Both the position numbers and the translations under genes were made by a program. Below are positions 58,480 through 64,000 of a stretch of 64,000 nucleotides of DNA, piece by piece. The DNA is from Spirochaeta thermophila DSM 6578 (GTDB lineage: Bacteria; Spirochaetota; Spirochaetia; Winmispirales; Winmispiraceae). The stretch spans positions 806,001 to 870,000 of the forward strand of contig NC_017583.1 in assembly GCF_000184345.1 (NCBI RefSeq). Reading direction: 5' to 3'. The first letter of the stretch is position 1; each line of letters opens with the position of its first letter. Below the pieces are notes generated by a model. The model worked only from the letters and a program-made list of their open reading frames with translations, did not search any database and was not told the origin of the DNA.

Positions 58480-59676
58480 TTGAGGATGGGGGATCCGGTG
58501 TCCAGGAGTGGGTCGATGGGAGGGGGGGGCTGTGCCTGTGGAAGGGTGCATGAGAGTAAGGTGCAAAGCGTGCGTATCTGTGAAGCATCCTGTGAGGAGG
58601 ACCTTCTCTCTCTTCTGGAAGGTCTACATCTGGAAGGGGATGTGCTGTGCGTGGCGGATGAGTACACATGGGAGGTACAGGGGAAGGAGGTATACCAGGA
58701 ACTTAGAGGCCACCTGGGGCGATCCGTTCGATCGTTTGTCTTTCCGGGTCGGAAGAGACTTCATCCAGATGAGCACGCCGTAGGAGCGCTCACGATTTCC
58801 GCACATTCCGGGGTGGGCATGATCGTGGCCGTGGGCTCCGGCACTATCAACGATATATGCCGGTTCGTGTCGTTCGTGCTGGGCATCCCATACCTGGTGG
58901 TGGCGACTGCTCCCTCGATGGACGGCTATGCATCTTCCGTGAGCCCTCTCCTTGTGAACGGGAAGAAGCAGACCTTCCCCGCTCATGTGCCGTTCGCTGT
59001 CTTTGCGTCCCGGAGGGTGCTCCAGGAGGCACCGGCGGAATTGATCCGGGCCGGAATGGGAGATATGATAGGAAAAAGGACCGCCCTCACGGACTGGCGG
59101 CTCTCCCACAGGAGGAAGGGGGAATACTACTGTCCAGAAGTAGCATCCCTCATGGAGCAGGCGGTGGACGCGGCGCTCGACTCCCTTCGATCCGGAGACG
59201 GGGCAACGGGTGTGGACGTCACTGCCCTCATGGAGGGGCTCGTCCTTTCCGGTCTTGCGATGGAATACGTGGGCAGTTCCCGCCCTGCCTCCGGCTCGGA
59301 GCACCACCTCGTGCACTACTGGGAGTACAGACTCCTCGATGCGGGAGTGGAGCCTCCCTTTTTCCATGGGTCTGCCGTAGGAGTCGCTACGTTGTGTATC
59401 GCCCACTGCTATGCCTTCATGAGCGCACGCCTTCCAGATCTGGTTTCGGATCTGGGCCTTGTCCCTCCTTCTCCTTCGGAGGTGCATGCCTTGCTCGTGT
59501 CCTCGGGGTTGAAGATCAGGCCGGCACAATTGGGTATCGATGGGAATCTCCTCCATGACAGTATCCGTCAAGCGAGTGAACTGCGGCCCCATCGGTACAC
59601 CATATTACAGATGGCACGAGAGATGGACCTCATCGATGACATGGCCGACTATGTGGTATCCCACCTGGGGGGATAA
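58480..59676 (+). CDS. araM: AraM-like sn-glycerol-1-phosphate dehydrogenase
   Basis: A 398-residue NAD(P)-dependent dehydrogenase of the AraM/EgsA family, which reduces dihydroxyacetone phosphate to glycerol-1-phosphate. VGSGTINDICRFVSFVLGIP is the dinucleotide site; metal ligands likely Asp of AGMGDMIGK, His of SEHHLVHYWE and His of FFHGSAVGV. The start is uncertain: TTG 58480 has GGGAG six bases away, ATG 58486 is next. The N-terminal Cys-rich stretch GGGCACGRVHE is unusual. It is third in the arabinofuranosidase operon, as araM lies in the Bacillus arabinose operon. Confidence 0.9.
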   Translation: MRMGDPVSRSGSMGGGGCACGRVHESKVQSVRICEASCEEDLLSLLEGLHLEGDVLCVADEYTWEVQGKEVYQELRGHLGRSVRSFVFPGRKRLHPDEHAVGALTISAHSGVGMIVAVGSGTINDICRFVSFVLGIPYLVVATAPSMDGYASSVSPLLVNGKKQTFPAHVPFAVFASRRVLQEAPAELIRAGMGDMIGKRTALTDWRLSHRRKGEYYCPEVASLMEQAVDAALDSLRSGDGATGVDVTALMEGLVLSGLAMEYVGSSRPASGSEHHLVHYWEYRLLDAGVEPPFFHGSAVGVATLCIAHCYAFMSARLPDLVSDLGLVPPSPSEVHALLVSSGLKIRPAQLGIDGNLLHDSIRQASELRPHRYTILQMAREMDLIDDMADYVVSHLGG

Positions 59677-59720
59677 AAGAGAACACTTTTGATGCCATAT
59701 GGCAACCTCATGGGAGAAGG

Positions 59721-59752
59721 AGAGGGACGTCCCAGAGAGACGTCCCTCTTTA
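59721..59752 (+). terminator. Terminator of GH51-GH51-araM operon
   Basis: AGAGGGACGTC and GACGTCCCTCT form an 11-bp stem with a 7-base loop, followed by TTAG; on - the stem is followed by CCTTCTCC, so it acts mostly on +. Confidence 0.8.
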
Positions 59753-59788
59753 GTGGATGGTACCACTTTTTTACCTTAGTGGGAATCC

Positions 59789-60793
59789 TCAAGGTGAGGG
59801 CGAGATAAGAGGTATGTTCCCCTCCTCGTCGTAGGTGAGATATTCGGCGCACACTGATCTCCGGTAGGATCCTCCGCCTGGAAGCGTACCGTTGTGATAG
59901 AAGATGTACCACTTCCCCTTGAACTCGACGATCGCATGGTGACTCGTATTGCAATTTTCCGCATGGGTCATCAGTTTCCCTCCAGGTTTCCATGGGCCGG
60001 TCGGATGGTCACTCGTGGCGTACACCAGCTGTTCCTCCCATCCGGCAGCCCACGAGAGGTAGTACTTGCCTTTGTATTTGTGAATCCACAGGGCCTCTGT
60101 AAAGGGGAGTCCTGCCACGAAGGGGAGAAGAAGAGGTTGTATCCCCGTCTCTTCGTCGAAGCTGATCATGTCTTCATTGAGTTTCACATACTTGGGGTAG
60201 GTGTTGCCGAAGTACAAGTATGCCTGACCGTCGTCATCGATGAGCACAGTGGGGTCGATGTCGTCCCAGCTCCATCTCGGTTGCCCGGAGAACTTCGTCA
60301 TGCTGGAGGTGATGAGCGCCCTTCCCAGGGCGTCCGTGAAGGGACCGGTCGGACTGTCCGAAACCGCTACCCCTATCGCCATACCCCCTGTGGAGGCCTG
60401 GGCCACACTCACATAGTAGTAGAATTTGCCGTTCCGGTGTACCACCTGTCCCGCCCAGGCATTCCCATCTGCCCATGCGAAATCCCTGACGGAGAGCACC
60501 GGACCGTGATTGGTCCAGTGGATCATGTCTTTCGTGGAATAGCAGTACCAGTCGTTCATCACATACGTGGTTGCACCTTCTGGGGCCTCATCATGCCCTA
60601 CGTAAAGATAGAGTGTATCTCCATGGACAAGTGCTGCAGGATCCGCTGAATAGATGTCTCGTATGATGGGGTTGTCCCAGGGGGTAGGGTCCACCTCGCC
60701 TTCCGGTAGGATTCGACACCCTGTGGAATAGGAGAGAAAAAGGATCAAGAGCGTCCCCAGAATAGCAGGTAGATGATGCTGAGTGTTTTTCAT
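59789..60793 (-). CDS. GH43 arabinanase-like lipoprotein 2
   Basis: A 334-residue surface lipoprotein from ATG 60793 (AAGGAG). The lipobox is LSYSTGC (Cys26). The five-blade beta propeller shows the catalytic set: Asp in YSADPAALVHG (base), Asp in DDIDPTVLIDDDG, and Glu in FTEALWIHKYKGKYY (acid). The family hydrolyses arabinan, arabinoxylan or xylo-oligosaccharides; arabinan is favoured by context. It starts 4 bases after the previous GH43 gene and is co-transcribed with it. Confidence 0.93.
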   Translation of the reverse strand: MKNTQHHLPAILGTLLILFLSYSTGCRILPEGEVDPTPWDNPIIRDIYSADPAALVHGDTLYLYVGHDEAPEGATTYVMNDWYCYSTKDMIHWTNHGPVLSVRDFAWADGNAWAGQVVHRNGKFYYYVSVAQASTGGMAIGVAVSDSPTGPFTDALGRALITSSMTKFSGQPRWSWDDIDPTVLIDDDGQAYLYFGNTYPKYVKLNEDMISFDEETGIQPLLLPFVAGLPFTEALWIHKYKGKYYLSWAAGWEEQLVYATSDHPTGPWKPGGKLMTHAENCNTSHHAIVEFKGKWYIFYHNGTLPGGGSYRRSVCAEYLTYDEEGNIPLISPSP

Positions 60794-60797
60794 AGGC

Positions 60798-62444
60798 TTA
60801 CTCCTTGTTGCCGAAGAAATATTCTCCCGTTTCCGGGCAGAATGCAGTGAAGGTGAGAGTGTGTCTCTCCACATCACCTATTCGTGACCAGTCCAGGGCA
60901 TCGCTCACGATGCCCTTGTAGGTCCCGAGGAGGGTCCCCTGGTTGTCCTCGAGCTGGATGGTGATGTGGTAGTGGTTCGAGATCGACCAGGTGCCTTGGT
61001 AGGCTCCTGAGATCGTACCCTCCGGGTGAAAGGTCACATTCTCGGATACCGTCTCGATCGCATCTTCCAGATTCACTTCGTCGGAGCTCTGGGTACCTTC
61101 ATAGGTTGAAACGAATCCCCAACTGGTTCCTCTTTTCGTGTGGATGACTTTATAGGTCCCTGCGAATTCCGTAGGATTCATCTCTCTCAAGGTTTCCCCG
61201 GCGTATTCGTTGGGATTGGCCACCGGCCATCCGTCTTCAGTGAAGTAGATTTGTCTCACCTGGAGATAGAAGTACCAGCTCTCTCTGAATGTAGTCCTCG
61301 TATGGTGGGCCATGAGGATCCTGCCATCCTGAGTGATGAGGAGCGATTGTCCTCCTGGATTCCTCCAGCCGTATTGACATTCAAACTGATGAGCACCAAG
61401 GATCTTGTTCCCGTATCTATGGGATTCCTCCCAGGTGAGTGTGGTGAGATCTCTTCCTTCGGAATCGTAATATGGCCCTACGATGCCTTCGGAGATCGGA
61501 CGACGTCCCACCCGTATACTGTAGTCATAGAGGAGGTCTCCCAGGGAGTAGAAGAGATAGTAGTACTCTCCATATTGAAAGATGCACGCTCCTTCGATTG
61601 CTATTCCATTCCCACCCGCGATCAGGGTCCCGTATCCGTTTTCTATGGTATCCGCAGGATAACCGTCGATCGGCATGCCGGTAGTGGGATCGAGTTCGAG
61701 TATGGCGATCCCCCCTTTCCATGAGCCATAGGTGAGCCACATGTGCCCTTCCACATCGAAGACCACCTCGGGGTCAATGGCTCCGAACCCTTTCGACCAG
61801 TCTCCTCCGCTCTCGTTGAGGCAATCCTCGTCGATCGTTCCGGGAGTCCTCGTGAAGGTGTAGCGGACCACAGTGGAACAAGAATAGGTGGAGGGATCAT
61901 ACTCGTCGGCCGGGAGATACGGGCCGATAGGCGTGTCGGCTATGGCAAGACCGATCCAGGCACGGGGTCGGTTGTCATTGTCGGGGACGTCCACGATGAC
62001 CCCGTGGTACATGTAGTAGCGGCCGTTGAGTTTCACCACTGAGGGAGCCCAGGTATAGGCCTCTGCATCAGAGGAGAATCCGAGCCACTCCTTCATCTCC
62101 TCGTCCCACATGCCGAGGGCCGGTTCAGGCAGGCATTCCCAGTGTACGAGGTCCTTCGATCGACGGACCTGGACGCCTCCTTGCCAGGTGTTTCCAATGC
62201 TTGCATCGGTGGAGAACACATAGAAGGTGCCGTCATCGTCCTGGAATAGTTCGGGGTCGTGGACGTTCAAAGGTCCCCACGTCGTGGGATCGTAGATGTC
62301 GATGGAACGTGTGTACTTTTCTGTGATTGCAGGATCTTCTCCGCCATCCACAGGAGTGTCCGTGGGTGAGTATTCACTCCCCACTCGGCATGAGAGAAGA
62401 AGGATGACATACCATGTAGTAAGAAAAAAGGTGTGCTTTACCAT
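60798..62444 (-). CDS. GH43 endo-arabinanase-like lipoprotein 1, IS inserted at start codon
   Basis: A 548-residue protein from ATG 62444 (MVKHTFFLTTWYVILLLSC, lipobox Cys19). The GH43 propeller (about 50-390) has VHDPELFQDDDGTFYVF (base Asp), FGAIDPEVVFDVEGHMW, and AIEGACIFQYGEYYYLF (acid Glu). A C-terminal beta domain (about 430-548) fits the GH43_C domain of extracellular endo-1,5-alpha-arabinanases. The ATG lies in the 9-bp target duplication of the adjacent IS; the native promoter and ribosome site are now over 1.3 kb away. A TTG at 62456, inside the IS end, is in frame and could serve. Confidence 0.93.
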   Translation of the reverse strand: MVKHTFFLTTWYVILLLSCRVGSEYSPTDTPVDGGEDPAITEKYTRSIDIYDPTTWGPLNVHDPELFQDDDGTFYVFSTDASIGNTWQGGVQVRRSKDLVHWECLPEPALGMWDEEMKEWLGFSSDAEAYTWAPSVVKLNGRYYMYHGVIVDVPDNDNRPRAWIGLAIADTPIGPYLPADEYDPSTYSCSTVVRYTFTRTPGTIDEDCLNESGGDWSKGFGAIDPEVVFDVEGHMWLTYGSWKGGIAILELDPTTGMPIDGYPADTIENGYGTLIAGGNGIAIEGACIFQYGEYYYLFYSLGDLLYDYSIRVGRRPISEGIVGPYYDSEGRDLTTLTWEESHRYGNKILGAHQFECQYGWRNPGGQSLLITQDGRILMAHHTRTTFRESWYFYLQVRQIYFTEDGWPVANPNEYAGETLREMNPTEFAGTYKVIHTKRGTSWGFVSTYEGTQSSDEVNLEDAIETVSENVTFHPEGTISGAYQGTWSISNHYHITIQLEDNQGTLLGTYKGIVSDALDWSRIGDVERHTLTFTAFCPETGEYFFGNKE

Positions 62445-62445
62445 A
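62437..62445. repeat. Target-site duplication, left copy
   Basis: TTTACCATA directly precedes the IS end at 62446 and recurs at 63791-63799. On - it reads TATGGTAAA and contains the ATG of the GH43 gene. Confidence 0.95.
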
Positions 62446-63790
62446 GGGATTGTCAAGGGGGAGTGTTGAAATTGAGCTGGAGCTGATAAGGGGTGCGTCT
62501 CCCCACCTCTTGTATCACCTGCATGCCCACCACGTAGAGGCCTACCACCTCATCTGCATGGGCATGGCTCATATACCCAGGATACCTCCGTAGAAAGCTT
62601 CTCATGTGCCGAAACATGTTCTCCGCAAGGTTGCTCGTCCTCACCTTCTCCTTCCACTCATAGGGTAACTCCAGATAGGAGAAAAGCCGGTCCTTCCGCC
62701 ACAGGAGGGAGGCCGTCATCCGGGGAGCCTTCGCCGCCCACTTCTTCACGAATGCCTCCAACGCACGTGCTGCGTCCTCCTTCCCTCCTGCCTCAAAGAG
62801 CTTCCAGTACTCCGCTCGAAAAGCTCGCCTCTCCTTCTGGAGGTCTGCGTTCTTCCCCTTCCGTTCCCCCATGTCCTGCAGGAGCTTCTGCTCAAGCGTA
62901 CCCTGCAGGTGCCAGAGGCATACCTGCTTCTTCGCCTCAGGATACACCGTCTCCACGGCCTGCCGGATCCCCTCAGCCTCATCGGCCACCACCAGCTCCA
63001 CCTCATGAAGCCCTCGCTCATAGAGCCTGGTAAGGAGTCGCTCGTAGCTCGCCTGGTCCTCCTGCTCCGCAACGACCCAGTCGAGGAGCTCATGAGATCC
63101 GTCCTCCTTCACCCCCACGGCACTCAGGACAACCAGCTTCTTCTGACCCCTCCCACGCCTCTTTGCCCACACTCCATCCAGCACAAGGGCCTTCACTCCT
63201 CTAAGGGACCTCCTCCGCCACTGCTCCTTCTCCTCACGAAGACGCTTTATGAGCCGCAGGAGTGTCTGCGGGTGAGCCTCGCCTATCCCCAGCTCCCGTA
63301 ACAGGATGGCCCACGTCCGCGCGCTCATCCCTCCCACATACCCGAGAAGGAGCTGCTCGGCGAGGGCCACGAGCCTCTGCTCATAGGCGACCAGCTTCAC
63401 CTCCTTCCCCCCGCCGGTGCGGATGCGGGGCACGCGTACATCCTCGATCGGCCCCCAGGGGGTCTGCACGGTCTTCCACTTTCTGTAGCCGTACCGGTAG
63501 TACGGTGCCTTCTCAGCCTCCCCTCGTGCATATCGTGGTCGTCCTACTGCCTCCTCTCTCAGCGTCTCAAGGAGGTGTTCCAGGTACGTCTTGTAGGTGT
63601 GGCGCACCTCCTCCCGGAGTTGGGCCTCTACTTGCTTCATCAGAGCAGAGAGGGTATACTGTGTTTCAGTCAATGCGCGTGTGTTACCACGCTTCATGGG
63701 GTATCTCCTCCTTGAAAAAAGGATTAGTGTGGTGGGAGATACCCCTTATCTTTTTTCCCCGCCTTTTTCAACACTCGATGTTACAGTCCC
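62446..63790 (-). mobile_element. IS256-family insertion sequence, 1345 bp
   Basis: The ends are imperfect inverted repeats: GGGATTGT-N7-GAGTGTTGAAA from 62446 and, read inward from 63790, GGGACTGT-N6-GAGTGTTGAAA. Flanking 9-bp direct repeats TTTACCATA at 62437-62445 and 63791-63799 prove the borders. One complete transposase gene fills it. The GH43-side end reads TTGACA outward on -, a ready -35 box. Confidence 0.95.
62453..63697 (-). CDS. IS256/Mutator-type transposase
   Basis: A 414-residue DDE transposase. Catalytic residues are Asp174 (LVLDGVWAKRRG), Asp239 (LVVADEAEGIRQAV) and Glu359 (RTSNLAENMFRHM), with the C-x2-H motif QVCLWHLQG at 260-263 typical of IS256/MULE. ATG 63697 follows AAGGAGGAG. 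The stop TGA lies inside the inverted repeat at 62455-62453. All parts are intact, so the element may still be active. Confidence 0.96.
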   Translation of the reverse strand: MKRGNTRALTETQYTLSALMKQVEAQLREEVRHTYKTYLEHLLETLREEAVGRPRYARGEAEKAPYYRYGYRKWKTVQTPWGPIEDVRVPRIRTGGGKEVKLVAYEQRLVALAEQLLLGYVGGMSARTWAILLRELGIGEAHPQTLLRLIKRLREEKEQWRRRSLRGVKALVLDGVWAKRRGRGQKKLVVLSAVGVKEDGSHELLDWVVAEQEDQASYERLLTRLYERGLHEVELVVADEAEGIRQAVETVYPEAKKQVCLWHLQGTLEQKLLQDMGERKGKNADLQKERRAFRAEYWKLFEAGGKEDAARALEAFVKKWAAKAPRMTASLLWRKDRLFSYLELPYEWKEKVRTSNLAENMFRHMRSFLRRYPGYMSHAHADEVVGLYVVGMQVIQEVGRRTPYQLQLNFNTPP

Positions 63791-63799
63791 TTTACCATA
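63791..63799. repeat. Target-site duplication, right copy
   Basis: TTTACCATA directly follows the IS end at 63790 and matches the left copy exactly. Confidence 0.95.
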
Positions 63800-63825
63800 A
63801 AGTACGCCCCATTGCAGCCTGTTGA

Positions 63826-63857
63826 GGGAAAACCCCTGCCCCGGGGTGGGGCAGGGG
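63826..63857 (-). terminator. Terminator of the partial LamG-protein gene
   Basis: On - CCCCTGCCCC and GGGGCAGGGG pair around a 5-base loop and are followed by TTTTCCC, 13 bases after the stop at 63871. Confidence 0.88.
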
Positions 63858-63870
63858 GTGAGGAGGGAAC

Positions 63871-64000
63871 TTATCGTACAGGGATACCCGACTGCATGAT
63901 GGCCTTGATCTGTTGGTCCGTGTATGCCGCGTCGGCGATGAGGATCTCGTCCATCTTTCCCACGAAGAGCGGATCGGGCCAGTTGCTCGCACCTATGTAG
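63871..64000 (-). CDS. C-terminus of LamG-domain protein, cut by window end
   Basis: This frame is open from 64000 to TAA at 63873-63871. It gives 42 residues: GASNWPDPLFVGKMDEILIA, then DAAYTDQQIKAIMQSGIPVR. The VGKMDEILIADAAYT pattern is the last strand of LamG/concanavalin-like domains (compare the GH10 protein, GGMDDLRIIPRILNADEIRT). It probably belongs to another secreted glycosidase of the arabinan cluster. The terminator follows, so before IS insertion the GH43 pair formed a separate transcript. Confidence 0.78.
   Translation of the reverse strand, partial: YIGASNWPDPLFVGKMDEILIADAAYTDQQIKAIMQSGIPVR

Noticed and set aside
1-64000. tRNA, rRNA or riboswitch genes
   Set aside because: I looked for clover-leaf arms, CCA ends and conserved rRNA blocks by eye and found none; a covariance-model scan would be decisive.

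Overview
The window reads as a chromosomal segment of a thermophilic, saccharolytic spirochaete, very probably Spirochaeta (Winmispira) thermophila. It is GC-rich and carries xylan-, arabinan- and alpha-glucan-degrading genes. A YeeE/YedE protein at 39019-40011 has cysteines at exactly residues 22, 91 and 293, as I recall for the crystallised S. thermophila thiosulfate transporter. The species call rests on this recollection plus gene content; no database was searched.

Layout. 1-9177: a CRISPR-Cas locus of apparent type I-D. The end of csc2 and all of csc1 lie on +, then a 32-repeat array, then cas1-cas2-cas4 on - converging on the array. After a flavodoxin and a frameshifted CPBP protease come cas6 and a small ATPase on -. 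9345-13397: a DUF134 protein, a PAS/sigma-54 activator and a four-gene target operon (two NifX-like proteins, a DUF5320 protein, an MBL-fold hydrolase) behind a consensus sigma-54 promoter with twin upstream palindromes. 13402-17106: a Cys-rich small protein, an EamA transporter and a four-domain sulfur oxidoreductase. 17297-21697: GH10 xylanase lipoprotein, RlpA-SPOR protein, iron alcohol dehydrogenase. 22192-28268: LacI-type regulator, ABC sugar importer and GH13 alpha-glucosidase.

28336-37363 is a metal-handling region: SHOCT membrane protein, an LDCC-motif/CopZ fusion and CopA on -, then DUF302, a methyltransferase, a His-rich zinc-ribbon protein and a CopB-type ATPase on +. CopB and a second methyltransferase are broken, and a transporter remnant lies nearby. 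37642-41846 is a sulfur-relay operon (tsuB-tsuA-dsrE-dsrF-dsrH-like plus a GcvH-like lipoyl carrier) divergent from a dihydrolipoyl dehydrogenase; this is the most novel-looking arrangement. 41961-45659: PlsY fused to a phytol/dolichol-kinase-like domain, a GT2 glycosyltransferase, a response regulator and RsgA. 45849-53176: LysE exporter, two DUF115 proteins, an unknown protein and an 850-residue acidic protein. 53329-55040: an FtsB-like protein and a DUF1015 protein.

55490-64000 is an arabinan-utilisation region: two GH51 arabinofuranosidases with AraM on +, two GH43 arabinanase-like lipoproteins on -, an IS256-type element inserted exactly at the start codon of one GH43 gene (9-bp target duplication), and the end of a LamG-type protein. 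I recognised no tRNA or rRNA genes.
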